Assembly: GCA_027623295.1 (NCBI GenBank) | Contig: JAQBXR010000010.1 | Location: forward strand, 42,385 to 106,384 | Direction: 5' to 3' | DNA length: 64,000 bases | Origin: Planctomycetota bacterium | GTDB taxonomy: Bacteria; Planctomycetota; UBA1135 | Shown: positions 54,482-63,630 of the stretch, piece by piece | How the letters are laid out: every line of letters begins with the position of its first letter | How positions within the stretch are numbered: the first letter of the stretch is position 1 | Position numbers and translations under genes: made by a program | The notes under the pieces: model-generated | What the model saw: the letters and a program-made list of their open reading frames with translations, nothing else | Told to the model about the DNA's origin: nothing | Databases searched by the model: none

Positions 54482-55852
54482 CTACTTAGCCTCTGCAGCG
54501 TCCCAAGCCTTTGCCCGCAAAGCCTCGATCTCGTCAATGTTGCGCGGCACCACGGAAGAAATCAGTTCATAACCCTCTTCGGTGATGACCACGATGTCCT
54601 CAATCCGCACCCCCAGCTTTTCCGCTGGAATGTAGATTCCGGGCTCCACGGTAATCGCCATGCCCGGTGCAAACTTCACTCCACGTGCGCCAACATCGTG
54701 GGTCGCCATGCCCAACCAGTGGGAGGTTCCGTGTGGCATGTATTCTGCAAAACCGCGCTCGCGCAAGACATCCATGGCAGCTTGATGCACTTGAGTAATC
54801 GTGTTGCCTGGTTTGCACATGGCAAAGGCCGCTTCCTGCGCATCGAAAACTGCTAAGTAAATTTCTGTCTCGCGCTCGCTGAAGGTGCGCCCGGTTGGCC
54901 AAGAACGAGAAATGTCGGCCACGTAATGGTTGTACTCCGGCCCGTAATCAATCATCACCACTTCGTTGTCGACCAGCTCCTTATGATTCTCGTTGTAATG
55001 CAAAGTGCACGCATTCAGCCCAGAAGCCACGATAGCGGCATATCCGCCAAGGCCCATACCACCGGACATTTGAAATTCATAGGTCATACGCGCGGCCAAC
55101 TGCCACTCGTAATCCCCAGGCATGGCGGTTTCCATAACCGCCACGTGCCCAGCGGCAGCAGCAATACATGCGCGACGCATGGCCTCCACTTCTTCTGGTG
55201 TCTTCACCACACGCATGCCATCTAAGGAAACGCTGATGTCCTTGACCTTGAAGTCATGGTTCTCTTCCAGCATGACGCCGAACTGCGCTTCCCGCCAAAC
55301 CCGGCCGTCGTAACGATCGCCTTTGACCTCACGCGCCCAACTTTGAAGGTTGTCGCGCGACATCATCCAGTTCTCCGCCGGCTGGCGCTGAATGTAAGCC
55401 ACCTTGTACGTCTTGCGCAAATCATGCAGCAAATTCTCAAGGCCTTCACTTCCGCGGCCAAGCTCCATTGTGGTTTCAATACCCGTGAGCTGACTCGCTT
55501 CCGACGGATCAATCAAGTTGCCGGACCAAACTTCTGCCCCAGCGCTCACCGCCGGAGTCAGCATAATCTCGTGCTTGCCATCGGTGGTCATGACCAAAAC
55601 CGCATTCGGCGTGGTGATACCGGTGAAGTACCAAAAGTTGTTGTCCTGCCGGAACTCTTGATAGTTTGGGCTTGAGCCTTGCCCGCGCAGAATGATGACA
55701 CCCTTGTCCTTTTCAGCGAAAAACTCAAGCAGGGAGGCGCGGCGTTCAGCGTGCCAAGCCGAGGTAAACAATTCTTGACCGCGGCCATCGACAGGTTGCT
55801 GCTGAGGCATAGCAGCGAAGGCAAGAACACTAGATGTAAGGAGTGCGAGCAT
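54482..55852 (-). CDS. Exported M24 family Xaa-Pro aminopeptidase
   Basis: A 456-residue metallopeptidase with a signal peptide (LALLTSSVLAFAAMP). N-terminal aminopeptidase-P domain: FRQDNNFWYFTGITTPNAVLVM. Catalytic M24 domain: VMIDYGPEYNHYVADISRSWP with the two Asp ligands, HGTSHWLGMATHDVG, TVEPGIYIP and VRIEDIVVITEEG giving His and Glu ligands. Typical of aminopeptidase P II. Divergent from the cysteine desulfurase gene, 39 bp between starts. Confidence 0.93.
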   Translation of the reverse strand: MLALLTSSVLAFAAMPQQQPVDGRGQELFTSAWHAERRASLLEFFAEKDKGVIILRGQGSSPNYQEFRQDNNFWYFTGITTPNAVLVMTTDGKHEIMLTPAVSAGAEVWSGNLIDPSEASQLTGIETTMELGRGSEGLENLLHDLRKTYKVAYIQRQPAENWMMSRDNLQSWAREVKGDRYDGRVWREAQFGVMLEENHDFKVKDISVSLDGMRVVKTPEEVEAMRRACIAAAAGHVAVMETAMPGDYEWQLAARMTYEFQMSGGMGLGGYAAIVASGLNACTLHYNENHKELVDNEVVMIDYGPEYNHYVADISRSWPTGRTFSERETEIYLAVFDAQEAAFAMCKPGNTITQVHQAAMDVLRERGFAEYMPHGTSHWLGMATHDVGARGVKFAPGMAITVEPGIYIPAEKLGVRIEDIVVITEEGYELISSVVPRNIDEIEALRAKAWDAAEAK

Positions 55853-55891
55853 GACAAGGCGATTCTACGTGCGCTCTGCGACAATGTTGGG

Positions 55892-57061
55892 ATGGATGCC
55901 CCGTTGTATCTGGATCACGCCGCCACCACTCCGCCCCTGCCCGAAGCCCTCGAAGCTTTTCAACGGGCGGTGGAATCTGGTTTTGCGAATCCAGGATCGC
56001 TGCATCAGGCCGGTGCCGATGCTGCGCGGATGATTGAAAAAGCGCGCAAGTCGCTTAGGGAGTCCTTTGGTGCGCACAACTATCAAGTGGTTTGGACCGC
56101 GACCGGCACCGAAGGTAACCACTTAGGGATTCAGGGTTTGGCACGAGCACAACGCAAAGTGGTAGAGCGCAAAGGACTCCAGCCACGCGTTTTAGTGGGT
56201 GCGCTGGAGCATCCGAGTGCGCTACTTGCTGCGCAGGCTTTGGCCGAAGAAGGCTTTGTGGTGGAGACTTTGGCGGGCGATGGCGACGGCATCATTCGTC
56301 CCGAAGTTTTGGAAGCCGCTTTGGGCGAGGACGTAGTGATGGTCACCATCCAATGGGCCAATAATGAAATTGGTTCCCTCAATCCGATTCAAGAACTCGT
56401 CGCGCGCACCCGACGGGGCGCACCCAACGCCCTCTTTCACTCCGATGCCGTACAAGCCGTGGGTAAATGCAGCACTGCTCTCGATCGTCTCGGCGCCGAC
56501 AGCTACTCAGTGGCTGCACATAAGTTAGGTGGCATCCGCGGATGCGCCGCATTCCTTTTACGCGAAGGATGCGTGAAACCAAAAGCCCAATTCGTCGGGG
56601 GTGGCCATGAGAGCGGACTGCGGTCAGGCACCGAAAACACCATGGGCATTGCGGCCTTTGCTGCTGCGGCAAAAGTGCGTCGTCAGTGGATGACGGAAGA
56701 GCCAGACTTTCTCGCCTCCCGTCGTCGGAATTTGGTGACAATGCTGAAGGAGATTGTGCCGGACCTTGTGACGCTTGGGCCAGAAGATGAATCCGAGCAG
56801 TTGGGCGCGGTGCTCTCCATTGCAATTCCTGGCATTCGCGCAGAGCCCTTCCTGCATCGGTTGGAATCCGAAGGCGTGTTGGTGGGTAGTGGTTCGGCTT
56901 GTCACGCCCATGGCCATACGGAATCTGCCGTGCTCATGGCCATTCAGTTGCCAGCAAATCTTCGCAACTCCGTCCTGCGGTTATCTCTTTGCGGCGATGA
57001 ATCACGCAGTGACCTGCAGCGCACTGCGAAAGCCATCGAGGGCTGCCTGGCCACTTCTTAA
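55892..57061 (+). CDS. Cysteine desulfurase (NifS/IscS-type)
   Basis: A 389-residue PLP enzyme delivering sulfur (or selenium) from cysteine. Start MDAPLYLDHAATTPP at 55892 is the family N terminus. The PLP Lys is in SVAAHKLGGIRG, and the substrate region is TGTEGNHLG and QWANNEIGSLNPI. The catalytic Cys loop is GSGSACHAHG. In-frame sequence further upstream is non-homologous. It is not next to an iscU or sufE-like gene, so its acceptor is unknown. Link to selenium use is speculative. Confidence 0.92.
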   Translation: MDAPLYLDHAATTPPLPEALEAFQRAVESGFANPGSLHQAGADAARMIEKARKSLRESFGAHNYQVVWTATGTEGNHLGIQGLARAQRKVVERKGLQPRVLVGALEHPSALLAAQALAEEGFVVETLAGDGDGIIRPEVLEAALGEDVVMVTIQWANNEIGSLNPIQELVARTRRGAPNALFHSDAVQAVGKCSTALDRLGADSYSVAAHKLGGIRGCAAFLLREGCVKPKAQFVGGGHESGLRSGTENTMGIAAFAAAAKVRRQWMTEEPDFLASRRRNLVTMLKEIVPDLVTLGPEDESEQLGAVLSIAIPGIRAEPFLHRLESEGVLVGSGSACHAHGHTESAVLMAIQLPANLRNSVLRLSLCGDESRSDLQRTAKAIEGCLATS

Positions 57062-57075
57062 CGGCAACCCTTCCT

Positions 57076-57112
57076 GGTTGAGGCAGATCCTTCCCGGGGA
57101 AGTCACTCAACC
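57076..57112 (+). terminator. Nested hairpin after cysteine desulfurase
   Basis: GGTTGAG (57076-57082) pairs with CTCAACC (57106-57112), and CTTCCC (57090-57095) with GGGAAG inside it. It lies 14 bp after the desulfurase stop, between convergent genes. No T-run follows. A weaker CTAAG/CTTAG hairpin at 57147-57164 covers the nrdJ stop on the minus strand. Confidence 0.45.
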
Positions 57113-57159
57113 AAGCGGGCAAAATGCTGGAGACGCAATTAAAGACTAAGCTTCGAGCC

Positions 57160-60100
57160 TTAGCACTGCGAATAACCGCAGCCCTGGCACTTGCAACAAC
57201 CCTCTTCAAAGATCAAGTTGCTCACTTCGCAGGAAGGGCATTTGATTTTGAAGGCGCCGCCGGTGCCAGTTCCAACCCGGGAACCGCTGCCGTTGACAGT
57301 GGATGCTTTCTCCGAAGGGTTGCCGTGCAATTGCTCGGCATCGACTTCACCGAGCAGAATGGCGTGGAGGCCGAAGCGTTCCTTCACGCCCATGTAGCGC
57401 TCGAGAGCTTTGGCGAGACCATCGGCCAGGGACATGATGCGGCCATCGCGGCTTGGCACGGTTAAAGAAGAGCCGATGCCTTCCAGTTGCTTGAGCGTCA
57501 TGTTGATGGCGCCACCGCAACGCAGGAACAGAGAGATCATGCGACAGATCGCTTCCAGGTCGGAGTTGGCGACATCGCCGCCTTTGCCGAGTTGTGCAAA
57601 GACTTCCATTTCACGTTCGGTCTTTGGATCGACCGAAATCTTCACATGCATGTTGCCGAACGGAGTCAGCTGGCGCACGCGAACGCTTGGCATGATTTCC
57701 GGAAGCTTCACCGGGACTAAGGGCAGGTAAGGGGCTGCAGCGGCATGTGCTGCAGTTTCCTTTTCCTTCAGTGCCATCGGCTGCATGTCACGGCAGCCAT
57801 CGCGATAAACGGTGACTCCCTTACATCCTTCGCGCCAAGCCAATAGGTAGGCGGTGCGAACATCATCTTCCGTCGAATCGTGCGGCAGGTTAATCGTTTT
57901 CGAAACCGCATTGTCAATCGAACTTTGCCAAGCTGCCTGCATGAGGATGTGCTCGCGTGGTTTGACATCGTGTGCCGTGACGAAGGTGTCGCGCATTTCT
58001 TGCGACAAGTTGGTGCTCTCAATCGTGCCCTCTTCCAGCGCGATATCGATGATGGCTTCGATTTCGGTTGCGGAACATCCGGCTTCAATGAGTGCGGCGC
58101 GGAAGTCTTCGTTCACTTCCTTCATGATCACTGGCACACCCTCGGCGTTCTTCATCACTTGACGTTGGAAGGCCAAGGAGAAGAGTGGCTCAATGCCTCC
58201 GGAACACCCGGAGATGATGGAAATGGTGCCGGTTGGCGCAACGGTGGTGACGTGTGAGTTACGGCGCTTAGGCTTGCCATCTGTCTCCGGCTTACTGCCT
58301 TCCCAGGCGGTGAACACCGGACGGCCATCCTTCTCCACCAAAGCTTCTGAGGCCATCAAACTCTGATCGGTCAGACGCGCCGAAAGTACACGTGCAATGC
58401 TGAAGCTCTGCTCCGACCCATAACGCACGCCAAGTTGGTAAAGCAAATCTGCAAAACCCATGACGCCCAATCCAATCCGACGTTCCTGCTCCGCGCGTTC
58501 GCGGATTTCATCGATTGGGTAATTGTTAATGGTGATGACATCGTCCAAGAAACGAACGGAGTCATGCACGGCGGAATCGAAACCCTTCCAGTCAAATCGT
58601 TCTTCCCAACCGGCTGCTTCTGGCGCATCGGCCTTGAAGAAGGTGTTGAGGTTGATGGAGCCGAGATTGCACGAGCCATAAGGCAGCAACCATTGTTCGC
58701 CGCAGTTGTGCACATACAGGCCGTTCGCATCGAATGCATTCGGGCCTGGGACTTGTACGTCGTAGACCTCTTCGATTGCATCTTTCGCGATCGACTCAAT
58801 GCCAACCACAAAGCGTTCTTGATTCGCGCGACGCGTTTTTGCGCCAAGCAAGGATTGCAAACGCAAAGCCTTGTCCGCATCTTCAAAGCCAATACGCTCG
58901 GCGAACATCGCCAAGTTAGAACCGCTGATGATTAACTCAAACTGTTGTTTGGTTGCATATGCGCGCATTCCGCCTTTGCCGTCCGGCAACTGGGAAGTGC
59001 CGGCCGCACGACGTGAAAGAATCCGCGACTGTACACCTAAACGTGCCAGCATTCGTTGTGCACGTTGCAGCAGAGGCTCATCGCCCTGCGCCAAACGAAC
59101 CGAAACGCCTTTCTCTAAGTTCCCTTGTACCGAGCCGTCGGCATCGAACATACCGCGTAGCCAACCGCAGTGGAAGTCACTGGAAGTAGCCTCAATCGCA
59201 CTACCGGCAAGCTTTGCGCCGGGCTTCATGCCGAACTCGGCCGCCAGGTTACGCAGTGGCGCAGAAACCGCACGCCACTCCGAGCGATTCGAAATCGCTT
59301 GAAAGCCCGAGAAGTCGGAGCGGTGATTTAAGGTGGAAAGTGCAGCCTCTGCAGCCCCCATTACCGACAAAGCACCTGGCGCCACCGAGCCATCGGCGGT
59401 TTTTGCGGACCAAACCGAAAGAGCAGCACCTTGCTCGAGCAAAGCGCCATCGCCCTGAAGCAAGCCGAGCAGATAGCCCTCTTGCTCGAAACCGCGGCCT
59501 TGCCAGCCATCCAAGCGACGATGGTCATGCAAAACGATTTCATCGCCCGGCTTTAAATCCTTCAACTCGGTCCACTCCGACTCGCAACGCCAGCGTGTTT
59601 TCACGGTGACTTTGCGCACCGGATGGTCCTCAGTCAAACGCAACTCTTGTCCATTCGCACAACGCAGTAGGTAGGTCTGCTTGACTGCTGTTGGGAAGAA
59701 ACCCAATTCGGAAGTGGAGAACCACTCGCCGTCAACGGCAACACGAGTTGGTTTATGCAGCAACGCGCTCACTTGTTGCGGACCTTCCTCGGTCAACACC
59801 CAGGTATCTCCAGTCACGCAAGGATTCGTCGCCTCGTAGGTGCCCAAGTTCGGCACTTGGTTGTCTTCGTTGGCGCGGTCGACGAACAACATGCCCGGCT
59901 CACCATTGCGCCACGCGTGTTCAATCACCTGATCCATGACCTGGCCGTACGTCCAGTAATCGGAATCGCTTGGACCCTCGCCCGCTGCGAAGGCATCGTA
60001 ATCGGCTTCGGAACAGCGACGCCCGACAGCTTTACGCAACCATGCCTTTTGACCGCCATTTGGATTTGCAACCACCATGCGCTCTTCCGGGCTATCCACC

Positions 60101-60807
60101 ACGCGCTGCATCCAGTCATTGGTGACACCGACCGAGATGTTGTAGTTTTGCCAACGACTCAGATCATCTTTCGCGCGCAGGAACTCCAATACATCTGGAT
60201 GGTCGCAACGCATGACACCCATGTTGGCGCCACGGCGGAATGCGCCTTGCTGAATCGCATCGGTGCCGGAAGAGTAGGCATCGATAAAGGAAAGGGGACC
60301 GGAAGTGCGGCCGCCGGAGCTGGCGACAATCGAGCCATCGGGGCGCAGGCTGGAGAATGAGAATCCAGTGCCGCCGCCGGCTTTTTGAATCAAAGCAACA
60401 TGCCTCAAAGTGGTGAAGATGCCATCAATGGAGTCTTCAACCGGGAGTACGAAGCAGGCCGACAACATGCCCATGGAACGACCCGCGTTCATGAGGGTGG
60501 GCGAGTTCGGCATGAAGGTGCCGGTCGCCATGAGGTCATAGAAACGGCGCGACCACTTATCGCCGACTGGCTTACCGAGCTCACGGTATTCCGGAGCAGC
60601 TACCGCAGTTGCCACGCGCCAAAACAGGCCTTTCGGGGTCTCGACCACCTCACCGGTGATCTCATCTTTCGCCAAGTAACGGTTCGCCAGAACGGTGCAC
60701 GAGTTCTTTGAGAGACTTGGCTCTTGAAGGTCGTCGGGCAGGACCGGGGTTACGGGGCTCTGAAACTCTTGCGAGCGGGGGGAGGTGGTTTTCTGAGAGC
60801 GAGGCAT
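57160..60807 (-). CDS. nrdJ: Adenosylcobalamin-dependent ribonucleotide reductase, intein-containing precursor
   Basis: A 1215-residue class II reductase precursor; after removal of a 372-residue intein the enzyme has about 843 residues. N-extein: SPTLMNAGRSMGMLSACFVLP and QKAGGGTGFSFSSLRP. C-extein: CGEQWLLPYGSCNLGSINL with the radical Cys as its first residue, and PTGTISIISGCSGGIEP. The C terminus has CPSCEVSNLIFEEGCCKCQGCG, a zinc-binding or reducing tail. It makes deoxynucleotides without oxygen dependence but needs B12. ATG at 60807 chosen; an upstream TTG at 60876 adds nonconserved residues. NrdR-box-like sites lie 95 bp upstream. Confidence 0.95.
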   Translation of the reverse strand: MPRSQKTTSPRSQEFQSPVTPVLPDDLQEPSLSKNSCTVLANRYLAKDEITGEVVETPKGLFWRVATAVAAPEYRELGKPVGDKWSRRFYDLMATGTFMPNSPTLMNAGRSMGMLSACFVLPVEDSIDGIFTTLRHVALIQKAGGGTGFSFSSLRPDGSIVASSGGRTSGPLSFIDAYSSGTDAIQQGAFRRGANMGVMRCDHPDVLEFLRAKDDLSRWQNYNISVGVTNDWMQRVVDSPEERMVVANPNGGQKAWLRKAVGRRCSEADYDAFAAGEGPSDSDYWTYGQVMDQVIEHAWRNGEPGMLFVDRANEDNQVPNLGTYEATNPCVTGDTWVLTEEGPQQVSALLHKPTRVAVDGEWFSTSELGFFPTAVKQTYLLRCANGQELRLTEDHPVRKVTVKTRWRCESEWTELKDLKPGDEIVLHDHRRLDGWQGRGFEQEGYLLGLLQGDGALLEQGAALSVWSAKTADGSVAPGALSVMGAAEAALSTLNHRSDFSGFQAISNRSEWRAVSAPLRNLAAEFGMKPGAKLAGSAIEATSSDFHCGWLRGMFDADGSVQGNLEKGVSVRLAQGDEPLLQRAQRMLARLGVQSRILSRRAAGTSQLPDGKGGMRAYATKQQFELIISGSNLAMFAERIGFEDADKALRLQSLLGAKTRRANQERFVVGIESIAKDAIEEVYDVQVPGPNAFDANGLYVHNCGEQWLLPYGSCNLGSINLNTFFKADAPEAAGWEERFDWKGFDSAVHDSVRFLDDVITINNYPIDEIRERAEQERRIGLGVMGFADLLYQLGVRYGSEQSFSIARVLSARLTDQSLMASEALVEKDGRPVFTAWEGSKPETDGKPKRRNSHVTTVAPTGTISIISGCSGGIEPLFSLAFQRQVMKNAEGVPVIMKEVNEDFRAALIEAGCSATEIEAIIDIALEEGTIESTNLSQEMRDTFVTAHDVKPREHILMQAAWQSSIDNAVSKTINLPHDSTEDDVRTAYLLAWREGCKGVTVYRDGCRDMQPMALKEKETAAHAAAAPYLPLVPVKLPEIMPSVRVRQLTPFGNMHVKISVDPKTEREMEVFAQLGKGGDVANSDLEAICRMISLFLRCGGAINMTLKQLEGIGSSLTVPSRDGRIMSLADGLAKALERYMGVKERFGLHAILLGEVDAEQLHGNPSEKASTVNGSGSRVGTGTGGAFKIKCPSCEVSNLIFEEGCCKCQGCGYSQC
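58705..59820 (-). mobile_element. Intein with LAGLIDADG homing endonuclease in nrdJ
   Basis: A 372-residue intervening protein sequence (precursor residues 330-701). It begins with Cys (CVTGDTWVLTEEG, block A), has block B LRLTEDHPVRKV, and ends with block F/G VYDVQVPGPNAF and LYVHN followed by Cys, so splicing residues Cys1, terminal His-Asn and Cys+1 are all present. Two LAGLIDADG motifs, LLGLLQGDGAL and WLRGMFDADGS, indicate an intact-looking homing endonuclease. It splits the conserved NPCGEQ of the active site, so splicing is essential for enzyme function. The frame is fully open. Confidence 0.95.
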
Positions 60808-60870
60808 TGCGGAATTGGGTTCTTGCTCAAGAACGTACCGCGATTCCGCTCTGGCTTCTAGACGAATTCC

Positions 60871-60917
60871 AGGCAAATCTTGGGGAGGTTGAAGTCAACA
60901 ACCACAACATCTTGTGT
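60871..60917. promoter_or_regulatory. Candidate tandem NrdR boxes upstream of nrdJ
   Basis: CCACAACATCTTGTGT (60902-60917) fits the NrdR box consensus (acaCwAtATaTwGtgt). A degraded partner, AGGCAAATCTTGGGGA (60871-60886), is offset by 31-32 bp, the three-turn spacing usual for paired NrdR sites, but has a one-base deletion in its core. NrdR represses ribonucleotide reductase genes in many bacteria. No nrdR gene is in the window. Confidence 0.6.
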
Positions 60918-60935
60918 CTTTCGAGCTCGAGCGAT

Positions 60936-61949
60936 TTACCGCCCGGAAACGTCGATAGAGAGCCGTTCCCGCACCGCCGCGACCACGGATTCTGGAGCCA
61001 CCTCGTTACCGCATCGAAAATGTTGCTCCGGACAGGTCGGATGGCCGTGAATCCCACACGGCCGGCACTCCAAATCTTGCACTTCAAGGATCACATCGCG
61101 CGGACCGCGAGGGCCAAAGCCGAAATCGGGGACCGTGCTGCAGAATATGGCGACCACCGGAATCCCAGCCGCAACCCCCATGTGCATAGGCGCGGAATCG
61201 TTGGTCATCAGGACCGCAGCGCGCTCCAGCACCGCGTAGGACTCGCGCAGGTTGGTTTGGCCGGTAAGATTGATCAAACCTGGCCCGCCGCCAGAGAGTT
61301 GGATGATGCTCTCGGCAAGGTCGATGTCATCGGGTCCGCCAAGTAGGACGACGCCCTGACCACCATCCATCAACTGCTTGATGGCCTCGGCAAAATGCTC
61401 CGCCGGCCAACGTTTGGTCGCCCAAATCGAGCCTGGGGCCACCGCCACAAAGCCTGATTCCGGGGCCAGCCGCATGGCTCGGAGTTGCTCCTCTTGCGAT
61501 GGGAACAAGCGCGGTCGCTCCCACTCTCCCCCGCCAATCAGTGCCAGGTTGCGCTGAATCTCATGCAGCTCCTGCGGGTAAGGGACCAGATTGGTGTACA
61601 GCTTGGCGCCCGATGCATTGTCATAACCCACCCGCTCCGGGATGCGGGCTAGGCGCAAGAGGAATGCGGTACGCCAAGAACGGTGCGAACAGACCACGCG
61701 CGCGTATTGACGTTGGCGCAAAGCTTTGGCGAGACGGAACAATCCACCCACCCCTTTGTCTGCGCCGCGTTTGTCATAAACCATGACCTCGCGCAGGTCC
61801 GGGTGGCCAGCAAGCATTTGCGCTCCTCCGGTCGAGGTCAGAAAGTCCACCGGTCCATCGAATTTTGCCACTGCAGCACGCACCAACGGCTCCGCGCAGA
61901 GGACATCGCCCAGAAATGAGGTATCGACGAGCAGGGTGGCTGCAGGCAC
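60936..61949 (-). CDS. Glycosyltransferase family 9 (heptosyltransferase-like)
   Basis: A 337-residue GT-B enzyme of the lipopolysaccharide heptosyltransferase type: LLVDTSFLGDVLCAEPLVRA at the start, SHRSWRTAFLLRLARIPERVGYD, VAVAPGSIWATKRWPAEHFAE, and NDSAPMHMGVAAGIPVVAIF for nucleotide-sugar binding. It probably builds a core oligosaccharide. A Cys/His-rich C terminus (CRPCGIHGHPTCPEQHFRC) is typical of some family members. Starts with GTG at 61949; divergent from the MATE gene. Confidence 0.9.
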   Translation of the reverse strand: MPAATLLVDTSFLGDVLCAEPLVRAAVAKFDGPVDFLTSTGGAQMLAGHPDLREVMVYDKRGADKGVGGLFRLAKALRQRQYARVVCSHRSWRTAFLLRLARIPERVGYDNASGAKLYTNLVPYPQELHEIQRNLALIGGGEWERPRLFPSQEEQLRAMRLAPESGFVAVAPGSIWATKRWPAEHFAEAIKQLMDGGQGVVLLGGPDDIDLAESIIQLSGGGPGLINLTGQTNLRESYAVLERAAVLMTNDSAPMHMGVAAGIPVVAIFCSTVPDFGFGPRGPRDVILEVQDLECRPCGIHGHPTCPEQHFRCGNEVAPESVVAAVRERLSIDVSGR

Positions 61950-62002
61950 GACGCTATTCTAGGCCTTGAGGCCATCCTCATGAACACCAACGACCCAATC
62001 GT

Positions 62003-63409
62003 TTGACCCACAGTCTTCCAGGCTCACGCCGGGAAGTCATGCGTCTTGCGTGGCCGATTGGTGTCTCCATGTTGTCTTTCACTTTGAAGGGCTTCGTGGA
62101 CATGCTCATGGTTGGGCAGCTCGGGACCGATGCTTTAGGTGCCGTTGGTTTTGCCTCGATTGCAACTTGGTTTGCCGTCACTTTCCCTTGGGGAATTTTG
62201 CGTGGGCAACGCCCCCTCATCAGTCAACACATTGGCGCCGGTGAGCACGAGAAAGCATTCTCTTTTGGTGTGCATGCTTTTGCATTAGCGTTTTTCTGCG
62301 GCAGCTTGTTGCTGATTTTTGCCGGCCCCATCGCCGAAATCTTCAGGAACTTCATTACCACCACTGAGCTGGGGGGCGATGCCGTGGAAATCGGCACTTC
62401 CTATTTTCATATTCGTCTGCAGTGGTTGCTGCCGACCTTGCTGACTTTTGCAATCGCAGAATATTTGCGGTCCACCGGAAGTATGCGCATTCCAATGGTG
62501 GTGGACCTTTTGGTGCATCCATTGAATATATTGTTTAACTGGGTGCTCATCTTCGGCCATTTCGGTTTACCTGCAATGGGTGCCGATGGTGCTGCATTGG
62601 GTACCGGCCTAGCGGACTTGATTGCGCTTGGCGTCATTGTTTATGTGGTGAAGCCTGGGAACAAGTTGAACCGCAAAACCTTAGTCTTAAGCTGGGAACG
62701 CATGCGCAAGGTTTTCATTTATGGCATTACCGGCGGCATTCAATTCTCTCTGGAGAACTTGTCGTTCTTGTCCATCACCTGGATTGTCGGGCAGACCAAT
62801 GCAGTAGCTTTGGCGGTGCACCAGGCTGGAATTCAGCTAGTGCACTTATCGTTGTTGCCGGCAGTTGCCGTCGCCGATGCTGGGTCGGTTTTGATCGGCA
62901 AATTTGTAGGCGAACTCGATTGGGAAGGCGCCAAGCGCACAGTGCGCAGCATTTTGCAGATCTTGGTTCCGTTCATGAGTTGCATGGCTGTGGTCTACCT
63001 CATTTTCGGCCGCGAGCTCGCGGGGGTCTTCCTGCATAACGATGACCCGGTAGCTCTCGAAAATGCTTTGGACTTGGGCAAGGGCGTGATGGCTGCATGC
63101 GCGTTCTGGCAGCTTGGCGATGCCCTGCAAATCACCTTCCGCTTTTGCCTGCGCGCGGCCGGCGATCACATTTGGGTCATGTGGACCGGCATTCTGTGCA
63201 CTTGGCTGCTGAGCATCCCACTGTGCTGGTGGGTCGTGTTCGTCTACGAAGGCGACGTCGCGATGGTCTGGTGCATGTGGGGCGCAGAAATCTTCGCTGG
63301 CGGTTTCATCTTCCTATGGAGATGGAAAAGCGGCGCGTGGATGAAAAAACGCGTGGTCGACGATGGGGCAGAACTTGACGATGCCCCCTTCCATTCCATC
63401 GAGCCTTAA
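62003..63409 (+). CDS. MATE family efflux transporter
   Basis: A 468-residue, twelve-helix multidrug and toxin extrusion protein: REVMRLAWPIGVSMLSFTLKGFVDMLMVGQLG, ALGAVGFASIATWF, and symmetrical second half ITGGIQFSLENLSFLSITWIVGQTNAVALAVHQ. Probably couples export to sodium or protons. The start is uncertain: TTG at 62003 or ATG at 62039. A short ATG frame (61980-62006) just upstream overlaps the TTG and ends after eight codons. Confidence 0.9.
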   Translation: MTHSLPGSRREVMRLAWPIGVSMLSFTLKGFVDMLMVGQLGTDALGAVGFASIATWFAVTFPWGILRGQRPLISQHIGAGEHEKAFSFGVHAFALAFFCGSLLLIFAGPIAEIFRNFITTTELGGDAVEIGTSYFHIRLQWLLPTLLTFAIAEYLRSTGSMRIPMVVDLLVHPLNILFNWVLIFGHFGLPAMGADGAALGTGLADLIALGVIVYVVKPGNKLNRKTLVLSWERMRKVFIYGITGGIQFSLENLSFLSITWIVGQTNAVALAVHQAGIQLVHLSLLPAVAVADAGSVLIGKFVGELDWEGAKRTVRSILQILVPFMSCMAVVYLIFGRELAGVFLHNDDPVALENALDLGKGVMAACAFWQLGDALQITFRFCLRAAGDHIWVMWTGILCTWLLSIPLCWWVVFVYEGDVAMVWCMWGAEIFAGGFIFLWRWKSGAWMKKRVVDDGAELDDAPFHSIEP

Positions 63410-63630
63410 CGTTTTTGCACAATGGACGTCACTTCACCGGGTTCCGGAAAGTGGCCGTCATCGCCTAACTTGCTGAAGATGAGTGCGCCGTCCAAGTGGA
63501 CATCGAAAATCCCGCCGACTTTAGGGATGAGGGTTGCATCGACGTCGAAATCCTTCTTCAGTTCCGCGGCCAAACTGGACGCTTCCGGAAGGTAGTTTCA
63601 CATGGAGCAGTAAGTGATGGTAATCTGCAT
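63406..63630 (-). CDS. SelW/Rdx-family selenoprotein with in-frame UGA
   Basis: A 74-residue protein if TGA at 63598-63600 is read as selenocysteine (residue 11). It starts MQITITYCSMU, then NYLPEASSLAAELKKDF, then a Rdx/SelW domain ending KVGGIFDVHLDGALIFSKL, HFPEPGEV. The CxxU motif sits at the usual SelW position. No other start would give the domain, since coding begins 10 codons before the TGA. A 17-nt hairpin 15 nt after the TGA, GCGTCC and GGCCGC with loop AGTTT (63566-63582), is placed like a bacterial SECIS. It is convergent with and touches the MATE gene. Rdx proteins are thiol-redox proteins. Sec insertion genes are not in the window. Confidence 0.82.

Noticed and set aside
61980..62006. 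Eight-codon ATG frame before the MATE gene as a leader peptide
   Set aside because: No regulatory codon bias and no hairpin nearby; probably chance.
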